From Candidatus Methanoperedens sp. (lineage in GTDB: Archaea > Halobacteriota > Methanosarcinia > Methanosarcinales > Methanoperedenaceae), in NCBI GenBank assembly GCA_012026835.1, contig VEPN01000007.1, positions 1 through 64,000 of the forward strand: a DNA stretch of 64,000 nucleotides. Reading direction: 5' to 3'. Shown piece after piece: positions 40,976-52,300 of the stretch. Each line of letters starts with the position of its first letter. The first letter of the stretch is position 1. The position numbers were made by a program, and so were the translations under genes. The notes below the pieces were generated by a model. It had not been told where the DNA came from and searched no databases. It saw only the letters and a list, made by a program, of their open reading frames with translations.

Positions 40976-41941
40976 TTACATCCTCGAAATCCCGAAAGAT
41001 TTCACGAGGACATCCGGGTTTATCCTGCCGCTTGTAAAGCTCTTTGCGCTCTTTAGCTCATTGATTGTTATCTCGGCTGGAGCGAAAACACCTGCATCCA
41101 CCTTGAAGAAATCAAAGCCAGCCTCCTTGAAAGTTGTATAGAAGGGCTTGCCATATGAGGAGGATGTCCCGGAAGGCACCTTTGTAATCAATTCCTCTAC
41201 CTTCTCAACATCGTACTTCACATTATAGTATGTTTTCCCGCAGTAGATAATACAATCGTTGGTTGAGCCCATACATTTTGTACTGTCTCCAACGATGGGG
41301 GAAATTGGAGCGATACCATACCCGCTTTTTATTGTATTGATATCAAAACCTATGGATTCCATTTTATGGATTCCAGTCTCAACTATCCTGGCCGATATCT
41401 GGACAGACCCGGCAATAGAAGCGGTGGGAGCCACAACGATCCTGAGATTGCCAGGCTCTACGCTGCAATCCTTTGCGATCTTATCCGTCACTTCTTCAGG
41501 CGGAAGCTTATCTGATTCAAGGACGAGCACCGCATGGTCGCAGGAATCTTTATAGTTGATCTCTGCATACAGCTTCTTTGGATTAAGGGAGATGGCGCGG
41601 GCAGGACCTGATCCCATTGCAAAGTATTTCCCCACACTGATACGCCATCCCGCGTATTGCGAAGCCATGCATGCAACTACCGGGTGGTCGGTATTAACCC
41701 TGATTGCCGGGACCATATTTCCATCCAGGTTGAAAGAGACATACTTGATATCAGCAAGGTCTGCAAGGCATATCCTTGACAGGTACATACCTGCATCGTA
41801 TCCGCCCTCGACATTCACTCCAGCATCCACAACCACAGCCCCGTTTTTATATTCATGTATCTCAACATTTATCTTATCTGCTCTGCCAAGCATCTCATTG
41901 AATGCACAGAGCCCGGTTTCGTTTACGCTTACCATATTCAA
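40976..41941 (-). CDS. mch: Methenyl-tetrahydromethanopterin cyclohydrolase
   Basis: The 321-residue protein matches Mch throughout: [96 protein letters not shown] and a Phe/Gly-rich C-terminus. The enzyme interconverts methenyl- and formyl-H4MPT in the C1 pathway of methanogens and ANME archaea. Full length. Followed, in the same direction on the genome, by mcrD upstream at 42202 with a 260-base gap, so not necessarily one operon. Confidence 0.93.
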   Translation of the reverse strand: MNMVSVNETGLCAFNEMLGRADKINVEIHEYKNGAVVVDAGVNVEGGYDAGMYLSRICLADLADIKYVSFNLDGNMVPAIRVNTDHPVVACMASQYAGWRISVGKYFAMGSGPARAISLNPKKLYAEINYKDSCDHAVLVLESDKLPPEEVTDKIAKDCSVEPGNLRIVVAPTASIAGSVQISARIVETGIHKMESIGFDINTIKSGYGIAPISPIVGDSTKCMGSTNDCIIYCGKTYYNVKYDVEKVEELITKVPSGTSSSYGKPFYTTFKEAGFDFFKVDAGVFAPAEITINELKSAKSFTSGRINPDVLVKSFGISRM

Positions 41942-42201
41942 ATCGCCGGAAGCAGGTTTGATATTCCTGATACATAAATCTGGTTATTTTGATCGGTCAC
42001 TGAAATAACGGTTCCGGCGGGGGATATGCTATCTGGCCATCGCTGCACGGTCTCCTATTCTAATTATTATATTATTAACCTCCTGGCCTGTCGGTTCCCT
42101 GTCGTTTTCCATCTCAAAGATATCTATTATCGCACTAAAGGTGCAATGCAATCTATCAGTTGTTTTCCTTCTGGCACAACGTGTCATATATTACCCCCCT
42201 T

Positions 42202-42717
42202 TCAATCATCTTTTTTAAAGACACAGATATTTTGTTCCGCTTTCGCATGGGGATCGACCAAACCGAGTATTCGCTCGTCTGCAAGATTTATCCTTTCATC
42301 ATCCTTGCCTTTGAACCCGTACCTGCCATAATCAGTCAGTGTGGGCTTTCTCTTTATAAAATGGCCGCGCTTTAATTCAAAGGAAAAGGGAAGTGCCCGT
42401 TCACATGCGCTCCTTATCTCTCCCATGGCACTTTCATCCTCAACTTCGACTATTATCTCCCCAACTATGATATTCAATTCAAATGCACAGCCCCCCACAT
42501 TGATTACCTTCATGCCGGGATGGTGAACATCAGCACCTGTACCTGGCCCGCATGTGACCTTTTTTGGCAGGTTTTTCCCATTGATCAGCATCCTTATTAC
42601 GCCATTAACCCTGTCAATCTCATTTAAGATCTTCTCAGCGGTCTGGGGCTGGAGCAGCCGTCTGGGAGATACTCTTACCTGGATTGGCTCATCCCTGACA
42701 GAAGCGATATCTTTCAT
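42202..42717 (-). CDS. mcrD: Methyl-coenzyme M reductase operon protein D
   Basis: 171 residues, the usual McrD size. It shows VRVSPRRLLQPQTAEKILNEI, LPKKVTCGPGTGADVHHPG, VEVEDESAMGEIRSACERALPF, LKRGHFIKRKPTLTDYGRYG and GLVDPHA. ATG 42717 follows GGGAGAATC. McrD is encoded with the MCR genes in most methanogens and helps methyl-CoM reductase maturation; in some ANME genomes it stands apart. Here no mcrA, B, C or G follows, so this copy is separate from the main operon, at least within this window. Confidence 0.92.
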   Translation of the reverse strand: MKDIASVRDEPIQVRVSPRRLLQPQTAEKILNEIDRVNGVIRMLINGKNLPKKVTCGPGTGADVHHPGMKVINVGGCAFELNIIVGEIIVEVEDESAMGEIRSACERALPFSFELKRGHFIKRKPTLTDYGRYGFKGKDDERINLADERILGLVDPHAKAEQNICVFKKDD

Positions 42718-42908
42718 TCGATTCTCCCCATTTATACAATGATTGATGTGTGATATATTAAAGGTTTTGTTTCGTATATTCACGAATAAAATAATTAATT
42801 GCCATATTTAAATTTGTCATATCCCAAAATAAAGTCACAAATTTATCTCGCAATCTTTATATGTATTTACCTTGTAATTCGTAACAGAATCATTCGGAGG
42901 ATGGTACT

Positions 42909-44327
42909 ATTCGCGGATACGATGACGATAGGAAAATAAGGAATCTCGTTTTGATTGCACTGATCGGAGGAATAATAGGCGGAGTTGCACTCGACAATGT
43001 TGTAAAAGGCGCTATCTGGCCTGAATCTTCGGGTTTATATGTGATGAACATACCCAATAATATTGGTGTCGGCAAAATTACAAATGTGACCTTTGTCACA
43101 TATAATAACAGCGGGACAGTAGGCGATGTGAATATAACGCTTGACGGTGCGGCTTCTGCACGCGGGAGGACAGATAAGAATGGGATGCTCGTGCTTTCAG
43201 CCAACGTCACATCAAACGACAGCATAAATGTAGTAGGGGAAAAACCCGGCCACAGGAATGCAACTTCAGTGATCAGGACCACACCCGGCCTTGATATCAG
43301 CGTCTCGCCTTCATCCATAACTTCAGGAACGGCGACATTTGTTACATTATCGGCATACAGCATGGGTGCACCTGTTGATGTCGCATCAGTAAACCTTTCA
43401 GGCGCCGGAGTAGCTATAGACGGCGTTACCACGTCAAATGGCCAGATTGTGATGTCTGTAAACGCCACTAATACAGGGCCGATTACGGCAAGTATCAGGA
43501 AGGCAGGATATGCCGATGGTTCTGCAACAGTTGTCTCAACAGCCCGGCAGATATTGAGTATTTCATCAAGTCATTCGACACTGGCGGTTAATGTTCCGGT
43601 CTATGTTACGTTCCTTGTGACAGCCGGTGGCTCAGGAGTTAACGACGCCAGGATAAACCTGAGCGGCGCGGTGACAGGCAGTGGCATTACCAACCAGGAC
43701 GGCAAGGCCATCATACTGGTGACACCGCAAACCACAGGCACGATAACCGCTACAGCAAGCGCTACAGGTTATGCAGGCAGTTCTACAACCATAACATCTT
43801 CAAATACGCAGTCGTTATCCCTCGCTGTAAATCCCACAACAGTTACGGCAGGAGTCCCGGCTTATGTGGAGTTCACATCGTTGAACGGCAATAATGCCAT
43901 AGGCGAGGTCAATATAACACTTTCAGGCGTTGCTGGCGGGAACGGGATAACAAACCAGAATGGCCATGTAATATTGCAGGTCAATGCAACAGGTACGGGA
44001 ACGATAACAGCATCTGCGAGCAAGCCGGGTTATTCAAGTGCAAGTCTCACATTCGCCGCAATCGGGCAGCCTACCCTTGGAGTGAGTGCAAGCCCCTCCA
44101 CAGTAACAAACGGGGTACCTACTTATGTAGTATTCACAGTAACAAGCGGCGGCTCTGCCATCAGCGGTGCGACCGTGAGCGTCTCAGGCGGGGGCATAAA
44201 CGCAGACAGTATGACAAATTCGGCGGGCCAGGCGACGATGCTGCTTAACGCGGCAGGCACTGGAACAATAAATGTAGTGGTACGGAAATCAGGATATGTC
44301 GATGGGCTGATGACAATAGCCCGTTGA
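42909..44327 (+). CDS. Membrane-anchored Ig-like-repeat surface protein
   Basis: About 472 residues. After an N-terminal hydrophobic anchor (RNLVLIALIGGIIGGVALDN) come five repeats of about 85 residues with the recurrent form VTFV...GxxVNDARINLSG...GITNQDGKA...TGTITATASATGY, as in bacterial Ig-like/invasin and carboxypeptidase-like domains. The only ribosome site (GGAGGATGG) sits before an ATT at 42909; a TTG at 42951 lies inside the anchor and would shorten it. So the start is probably non-canonical. Asn-rich NxT/NxS sites suit surface glycosylation. It resembles the repeats of the giant cytochrome on the other strand. Confidence 0.7.
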   Translation: MRGYDDDRKIRNLVLIALIGGIIGGVALDNVVKGAIWPESSGLYVMNIPNNIGVGKITNVTFVTYNNSGTVGDVNITLDGAASARGRTDKNGMLVLSANVTSNDSINVVGEKPGHRNATSVIRTTPGLDISVSPSSITSGTATFVTLSAYSMGAPVDVASVNLSGAGVAIDGVTTSNGQIVMSVNATNTGPITASIRKAGYADGSATVVSTARQILSISSSHSTLAVNVPVYVTFLVTAGGSGVNDARINLSGAVTGSGITNQDGKAIILVTPQTTGTITATASATGYAGSSTTITSSNTQSLSLAVNPTTVTAGVPAYVEFTSLNGNNAIGEVNITLSGVAGGNGITNQNGHVILQVNATGTGTITASASKPGYSSASLTFAAIGQPTLGVSASPSTVTNGVPTYVVFTVTSGGSAISGATVSVSGGGINADSMTNSAGQATMLLNAAGTGTINVVVRKSGYVDGLMTIAR

Positions 44328-44355
44328 TTTTTTTTTAGGTGCGACCGCATACGGC

Positions 44356-46335
44356 TCAAGCGCCTTGGCTTTTTTCCCCAATAGACAGGCCAATTTCTTT
44401 CTGTCTCTTGCTCATCAGGCTTGCTATGATAGTTATTAATATCCCTGAAACAAGCATTGCGCTTCCAAGCCACATAAAGCTTGCAAGGGGCTGCTTTTTA
44501 ACATTCATCTCGATTTTTCCCTGCTGGAGCTGGTGCGGCAGCAATCCTTCAAAATCCACCTTGGTATCTGATAAAATGCCGTGATGTACTGCCGCATTGG
44601 AGATAAACCCGAACTGGCGGCTCTTCCTGTACACCGTTGACATATTCATTCTTGTGCCATCAAAAATTTCAAAATCCACTACCTGGAGCCAGTCAGGTCC
44701 TTCTTTTTCAAGCCTGAAATCAAGATACCGCAAACCAATTCCCCCTTTTTCTTTATAAACCCCTTTCTCGTTGAAAGCATAGGTAAAGTTGTGGCTTGTT
44801 TCAAAAGAAGTGCTAAAGATCGCCCCAAGGATTATGAAAACTATTCCCAGGTGAAGAAGGTTCACGCCTGTAAGATGCAGGCTCACTACCCTGTTTTTTA
44901 TCCTGCAATCCCTTATCATCTTGAAGAGTACAGTACCTGTAACAAAGAAAAATACCGGCAGGTAGGATGTTACTGAGAACGAACCCAGTATTTTTTCAAG
45001 GAACCCGGTATAAGGACCCGGAGCGGCAACAGTATGCGCGCTATCCGGTATGGCAATGCCGAGGATGAGCGAGGCCGCAAAATAAATAATACCCACACCT
45101 GCAAGAGTACGGTTCTTTACCCTCCCGTAGAGCATGCATGCACCCAAAAGGTAAGATAAACCCACAATGAACGGATAGAACAGCACATTATAATATTCCG
45201 GGAACATGATGATTTTCTGGCCCGTATAGAAAAGAATAATATATACTGTCGGCCCCCAGAGAGAAATGAACGCCATCACAAGCAATAATGCGACAGTGAA
45301 ATAAAAAGTATTATGCGGCGCAAAAGCTGCGCGGATACCTCCTGATCTGAGAGTTTCATGTGCATCATACCTGCTGCCAAGAACCAGCGAGAAAATAATC
45401 ACAGCAACCATGAAAACAATAAGAAGCCACCAGGAAGACGTCCCGGGAAAGCTGTGTATGGAACTGTAAATACCGCTTCTTGCCACAAAAGTTGTGTATA
45501 TTGTCAAAAGGAATGTAATGATACACAGAAGAGGAAACCATTTCTTATATTCCCCTATCGCAAAACGAACAATTGCGTGCAGCGCTGCGGTCAGCAAAAG
45601 CCATGTAGCCAGTATTGATGACTGGACCGGGTCCCACTGCCAGAAACCGCTCCATCCGAGCAGGCGGTTGGCCCAGATGCCTCCTGTAATCATCCCTATG
45701 CTCAGGAACAGCCATGAAAACCGCAGGTAATTCCTTACATTAGGCATTTCCCCGCGTGTCAGGTATGCCAGGGATGCCGCAGCCGGAATGACAGTGAATG
45801 CATATGCCGCAAATACTGAAAAAATATGCAGGGGCATAAGCAGATCCAGAAGCGCGGGGTCAAGACCATTACCTGAAACAGGCAGGGAAGCGCCTTCCAT
45901 AGTGAATATCGACGTAAAAGGCGACATCCCGGCGGTTAGAATAAGCAGGAAAGCGCAGCCGATAAGTGCATATACATCTGTCAGGAGGGGGGCATCCGAT
46001 GTTTTATGCCGCTCTGTGTGAACAAGTACAACAATGAGAGAAAGCCATGCCCATACAAGATATGTGCCCTCCTGCCCCACCATTATGGCGGAAAGACGAT
46101 AGAGGAGCGGCATCTGCTCATTGTCATGCTGCCATACATAAAACAGGCTGTAATCAAGGGATATGAAAGAATATGCCAGTAACATCATTGCAAGGGTCAC
46201 AAAAGCCGCAGAGAGCCTTGTAAACATAACCCCCGATTTTATTTTGCCTTTTAGCAGGAATACAGCGGCAGAACAGCATGATATGATACCCAGATATAAT
46301 AACAGGTTTCCCGCACTCACCTGTACCACTTCCAC
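44356..46335 (-). CDS. ccmF: Cytochrome c heme-lyase subunit CcmF
   Basis: The 659-residue polytopic membrane protein has about 14 helices. It shows the CcmF features: DYSLFYVWQHDN near the start, VGQEGTYLVWAWL, LLGWSGFWQWDPVQSSILATWLLLTAALHA (the WGxFWxWDP heme-handling motif), TFVARSGIYSSIHSF and a C-terminal periplasmic domain. It joins heme to the CxxCH motifs of apocytochromes on the outer side of the membrane. Its start overlaps the end of the giant multiheme cytochrome by 19 bases, so both are made from one message: substrate and maturase are co-expressed. Confidence 0.9.
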   Translation of the reverse strand: MEVVQVSAGNLLLYLGIISCCSAAVFLLKGKIKSGVMFTRLSAAFVTLAMMLLAYSFISLDYSLFYVWQHDNEQMPLLYRLSAIMVGQEGTYLVWAWLSLIVVLVHTERHKTSDAPLLTDVYALIGCAFLLILTAGMSPFTSIFTMEGASLPVSGNGLDPALLDLLMPLHIFSVFAAYAFTVIPAAASLAYLTRGEMPNVRNYLRFSWLFLSIGMITGGIWANRLLGWSGFWQWDPVQSSILATWLLLTAALHAIVRFAIGEYKKWFPLLCIITFLLTIYTTFVARSGIYSSIHSFPGTSSWWLLIVFMVAVIIFSLVLGSRYDAHETLRSGGIRAAFAPHNTFYFTVALLLVMAFISLWGPTVYIILFYTGQKIIMFPEYYNVLFYPFIVGLSYLLGACMLYGRVKNRTLAGVGIIYFAASLILGIAIPDSAHTVAAPGPYTGFLEKILGSFSVTSYLPVFFFVTGTVLFKMIRDCRIKNRVVSLHLTGVNLLHLGIVFIILGAIFSTSFETSHNFTYAFNEKGVYKEKGGIGLRYLDFRLEKEGPDWLQVVDFEIFDGTRMNMSTVYRKSRQFGFISNAAVHHGILSDTKVDFEGLLPHQLQQGKIEMNVKKQPLASFMWLGSAMLVSGILITIIASLMSKRQKEIGLSIGEKSQGA

Positions 46336-49300
46336 ATAAAGTAGATAAATCCGATAAGAATAAGCGCAGGTACAATATCTTTTAAGAGAATCTCCACATA
46401 CTCCAGCCCCCGCGGTTTTGTCACAGTGAGTACGGCTATCTCCGGTTTACTCCACTTGCCTGAAGAGTCTTTCACATGAACAAAGATAAGATGCTTTCCA
46501 AATGACAGGTCAGAAGTATTTACCATTGCGCCGAGCAATGAAGCGGAAGTGTTTGAGCTGCCCACGACATATTCCAGCATATAACCCTGCCCGTCACCGC
46601 CCATCTTATCGATAAAGTACTCTGCCCTTGTCACTTTCATAAGAGGCGCAAGAACCACGGTCGCCTGTATCATGCTCTTCTCTCCTGCCGGCACGCTCTC
46701 GGGCTTAAGTGTTACTCCAAGCCTTGGAATGAACCCTGAAGCTGCAAGGCTGTGGAAACCTACGGGGTCGGCGCCGCCGTGGCACAGGGTACAGTTTGGT
46801 GCAAACCCGTGCGCAGTCCCGGCTGGGGATGTTCCCTCTGTTCCCATGTTCGTGGCATTAAATGGCAGCTCTCCGCCCTGGTATGTATGACAATCCTTGC
46901 ATCCTGTGATGAGGCCTGCTGTCCAGTTATTCCAGCCCGGGTTCTGCACTGTGCCCCTGGGGTATGAGCTGTAATGGAACCTGCCCTCACCCGAGGCATT
47001 ATGACATGAAGTGCATGTCCTGAAAGAGCTGTTTGAAGTCGAGGATATGTTGAACATATTGCCGCGCAGGATTTTTGAGGAAGCATTCTGTATCCCCTTC
47101 AAAGCTTCAAGATCATTATGGCAGGTGCGGCATGGTTCATAAGCGGCATCACTGATATTCCCGACTATGCGCGTCAGGTTGTGGAATGTCTCTGCCTCTT
47201 CATTGTGGCATTGCAGGCACGCCCCGCTCTCTTTTACCATTGCTATCTGGGCATTACCGTAATGCGCCGCGCCGTATTCTGAGTGGCAGTCCACGCACTG
47301 GATATCCTCATACGGCTGGTACTTTCGCTCTTCGTGTTTTTCATGGCATGTGGTACATTCAACCCTGTAATTGCCAGTACCGCTGAAATACTGCTTTCCT
47401 ACAAGGCTTGGTGTATGGAATTTACTTACCCCTTCAATAGCGTGGCAGGTCTCACAGCCCGATAATACCCTGATCCCGAGGCCGTGGCGCAGCACTCCTA
47501 TCTGTACCCTGGCTTTATGCGGGAATTTCCCTTCCTCGCTGTGGCACTGGAAACAGTTGCCCATGCTCACGTTCTGGTATTCCCTTATAATGAGGGATGA
47601 ATGCAGTGTATTATTCGTCGCGTTATGGCAGTCCCTGCATGAATAGTTGTTATATTTGAAGGTGTTCGCCATTCCCGGAGGTGCGCCGGGGTAATGCGTG
47701 CGGACGACGCTTATGTTGAATTTATCAGCTTTTTCCCTGTTGACGTGGCAGTCCTCACATCTTCTTGTTATTGTCAATCCCTTATCATGGAACGTTGCGA
47801 TCCTGTAACCTGCGTGACAGAGCGTGCAGTTGTTGCTTGAATTATGTTTCAAAACCAGAGGTGCATTTCCCCAGGCAGATGCGTTTGTTGCATTGGCATG
47901 GCATCCGCCGCAGTCCGTGGTATTCAGAAGCCCTATCCTTGTCGAATAATGAGATGTATCCCCGCCGGTTCCTGTCCTGTTTACAAGAGTGTTGGAATGG
48001 CAGACCGTGCAGGATGCGCCTGTTGATATCCCTGCACCGGGGTAGTGTGAATAAACCTGTTTTGCGCCGAACCTGGAGTACCCGTGACAGCTTATACAGG
48101 GTTTTGGTGTATCGTTACCCGGATAAGATACCGGATGCTCCGAAGGTTCACTGCCGTTGCCGTGGCACGCCCAGCATGCCTTGTTTACCTCATCCGTAAT
48201 GAAACCAGTATATGTCACGTTACGGTTAAGACCCTGATGTACACCTTTTTTGAAACCGCTAATATCGATCTTAACAGGTGCAATCCCGCTTCCTGTATGG
48301 CAACTGATGCAGTCCGAGGAATACCCGCCCTGCGTAAGGGTGTAAACATGGAAACTGGAAGGTTCTTTTCCTATGGTTATGCGGTCATCAAGTGAAAGGT
48401 ATTTTAATAGTACCCCTTCCTGCAATACCTGTGTTGTTACATTCCGGGTCTGCTTTTCTCCTGCAATAAGCCGCACATCACTTAATACAATAACAGTGCC
48501 GTTACCTGCCGGGCTATATTCGGCCAGCCTGAAACCGCTTACGGCAGGTCCTGTCCCGACAAATATCCTCTCAAGCTTTGCGCTGAATATATTGATCTTG
48601 CGCCCAGACACCCATTCTTCATGCGTGATGTAGTTTCCCTCGTTTATTATTATGTCCTCTATCAGCGTCCCGTTCCTGGAAAGCTGGAGCTGCGCATTGC
48701 CCCGCTTTATCCCTGCATCGGCAACACGCAGGCTGTAGCCCTCTCCGATATTCCACTCTTCCCCGACACCAAGCAACCCTGTATCAAGCACTGAGAAATT
48801 GGCAGGCATCAGGGCAAGAGTAACATTTTCAGTTGTCTTATCAAGAACATAGTAATCCCTTCCATCGGGCATGTTTGTCCTGTACTCGCTGTCATGGCAG
48901 GCGTAACAGGAATTGTTATCCGTCTCCCTGTGGATGCGTGTTGCAAGCACATTTCCTGATAACTCAGCCGCTGACTGGTTAACCGCCGTGAGCAGCCTTC
49001 TTATGGTAAGGTCAACAACGCTTATGTTACCTGTTCCTACCCCGCCGGTTTCATATTTGAAAACATCGCCATAAGCCACAAGCTCGCGCTTTAGCAGCCT
49101 CCCATCCTTTCCGAATTCGAATATTGCGCCATCTCCTGTCGCTTCTATCAGTGTAAGAGTGTAGTTGTCCGCAAGCTTCCAGGGGTTGCCTGATACGATT
49201 GTCATATTAACAGGAGTGTAGCGGGTATGGTTCCTCGGATCAGGGGGCGTTCCATAACCAGAGGTCATATTCATATGGCAGCGGATGCAGTCCCTGGTAT

Positions 49301-52300
49301 CCATCGGGGATACCGCGAGGTAATGGGAAGCCGATAGTGTCGATGTGCGTGCGGCCTGCGCCCCCCTGGCATGGCATGATACGCAGGAAACATTGGTCGG
49401 CACGTTACCTGAACCTGGTATATGCCTGAACACAATTGGCGCGGTGCTAAAATCGCTGACATGGCAGTTCTCACAAGCCTTGGGTGAACTGCCAGGATGC
49501 GTCCAGCTCACATTGACTGAAAGGCTGTATCTTGCATCATCCCCGGTATTTTGCATAATAGCTATCCAGTTCCCGGCCTGGGGCATCGGGATATTTACCT
49601 GGCCGTAATAAGCTGTAAGATTAGGAGCGTACAGGGTCAGGTTAAGTACACTGCTGCCGTTATAGTTCAGCGTTTCATTAAGCCACCTTGAATTATTGGG
49701 TACACTGAAATTATAAACGCGTGATTCTGGCCCAATAAGGATACCGTTCTTTACCTGCCGCGGCGTATGGCAGTCCACGCAGTTGAGGTTCTTATGCGCG
49801 GACATGCCGTATGCGCTGAAGGCCACAGGTTTGCTGGTGGCGTTATCATGGCAGTCAAGGCAATTTGAGCCCCCGACGCCTACGGTAACGTAATGCAAAA
49901 AGTCTTTTGTAGTATTGGATGTACCGTGACACCCGGCGCATCCCACATCTGAATAATCAGACAGGTCATGGTAGTAATATTTCGTCCCGTCATTAGAGGT
50001 GGTATAGCTGCCGTAACTTGAGTTCGAAGTAATTTCAGGGGGTATCGGAAGAGATGCTTCAGAAAATACCCTGACCATATCATTGTAGGTAACACTGCCT
50101 GAAGAATATCCCTGGTAATGGCATGAAGCGCACCAGTACTGGCCTGTAATACTTGAGTTCCTGGTATTGCTGCCTGCAAGTGTCGATGCGCGGCCAAGAG
50201 GGTCGTGCAGGCTGTAGTTGCGGGATATTTCGTGACAATACTGGCACGCTGAGGTACTGTTGGTCCAGTAGGCTGTTGTTTTGTTCCATTTTCTTCCCGC
50301 AACCTGGCTGTTGCTGTGATAAAGGCCGGGAACCTGTACTGCCAAGATTTCGCCCTGTGGTGAGGTAATATTCAACCCTGCGCCGTAGGTATTGGTAAGT
50401 GACAGCGCCTTCGTGGTATTCTGGTGGCAGATATTGCAATCAAACACACGTATCATGCCTGCAGGCGTGTGGCCGTGGCACTCAGTACAATTCAGGTCTT
50501 TATGTGGAATTATCTGTGTGGGCTGCGCGAAACTTCCGTCCTGAAGCCTGTAGCTTTTTGCGCTTGCATTATAGTGGCACAGGACACAATCCCTGTCATT
50601 TTGCCCGTAGAACACGAGGCTTTCGGCGCTGTGGGTATGGCATTCCGAGCAGGCAGTGCGCCCGTGCCCTGCGACCTGAGGCGCGCGCACTATCCATGAA
50701 GAGGTGGTATTGTCCAGTACCAAGGTATTGTTCGAAGCCGGAACCGAGTTCTCTATGAGCGAGACGTTCCTTGTGGTATTCTGGTGGCATGATTCGCAAC
50801 TGCTCCCGGCCACAAAGTTATAGTTACTGAAAGTGGATGGCGCATGGTCATGGCACTCCCTGCAACTGGCATTCCCGTGTCCCTGCACCTGGGGCGGAAT
50901 TACATACAGCGGATTCCCGCCCGGGTTTGTCACGTTGCTTCTTGTTGAGTTGGGCTCTCTATAATCCAGCAGTGAAACTATAGAACTTGTGTTCTGGTGA
51001 CAGCTGGTACATGAAACTGCTGTGGAACCTACGAAGGTAAGGTTTGAATTTGAATGGCCGTGACAGTTATTGCATGATGTGTTGCCGTGTCCCGTGGTTT
51101 GCGGCGGATGTACGATAAGCTGCGACGCACCCGGGTTTGTTACATTTGTGAGGTCTGAATTGTTCAATTTCCCGGGTATCAGCTCTACAAGTTCTTCAGC
51201 ATCCTGGTGGCATCCGACACAGTTTGAGCCCACTGTCAGGATGAGGGTTTCAGGCCGGTGCCCGTGGCACTTGTAGCATGAGACGTTGCCGTGCCCTGCT
51301 ATCTGGATCGGGTGCGGTTCAGCCCTTGAATCGTTGACTGTCAGTTCGTCCCTATCAAAAGCGTTTGATATTGATTTTGAACCGTGGCATGTGCTGCATA
51401 TGGTGTTATTGCGGATTCCTTCCACAAGAGTCAGGTTTGTTGTGTTTACAGTCTGGTTTGTGTGGAGCATGTAGGCGTTAATACTATCCTCGTGACAGAA
51501 GATGCACTGGGATTCATTATTATATGTATAGGAGAACCGCAGGAATACGGATGCCGGGCTTCCCCTTTCAAGCGGCAGCGCGCCTGTTGAGGTCTTGCCG
51601 TGGCAGCGTTCACAATCAAGATGCTGGCTTGCATTGTATGCCACGCTCTGCGCATTCTGGCCGTGTATGCGCTGCTGGTGGCAGTTGTTGCAGTTTGAAG
51701 TGGTAAGATGGATTGAGCTGAAATTATGCAGCATGGCGTGGCACTTCAGGCATGTCGAGGCTTTCTCATAATCCGTAAAACTTGAGTCCACTTCCCCGTG
51801 TCCTGAATCAAAGTGGCAGTACATGCAGTTTTTACTGAAATCCTTGGTATGCGGCTCAGTCCTGTTATGGCAATAAGAACACTCCCTGATGGGGGAAGTT
51901 ATGTCCGTAACCCCTGGAATGTTCCCGACCTGGGTATGGCAGTTGATGCACGGCCATGCTTCGTACTGGTGATAGTTATCGTCTACGGCCAGCCTCAGGT
52001 TATCAAAATATACGCTTCCCGTGCTCCCGCTGCCATAAACCCCGAGCCAGAGACGGCTTACCATGCCTGTGGCATTAAAAGAGGCCGATTCGTTCACCGT
52101 GCTGTTGTGGAACAGTACCCTTATCTCCCTCCAGCCGTCCCGGTCAAGGGGGATAGTGTAGTTGTACCATGCCGTAGTGTAAGCCCCAAGTACAAGTTGC
52201 GTATTCGCATCGATTGAAGAATTAACCACGACCGTGATGCCTTTATACCTGCTGGCATTGGCAGCGCCGAGGCTGTTGCCAAGATACCCCGAAAGACCCG

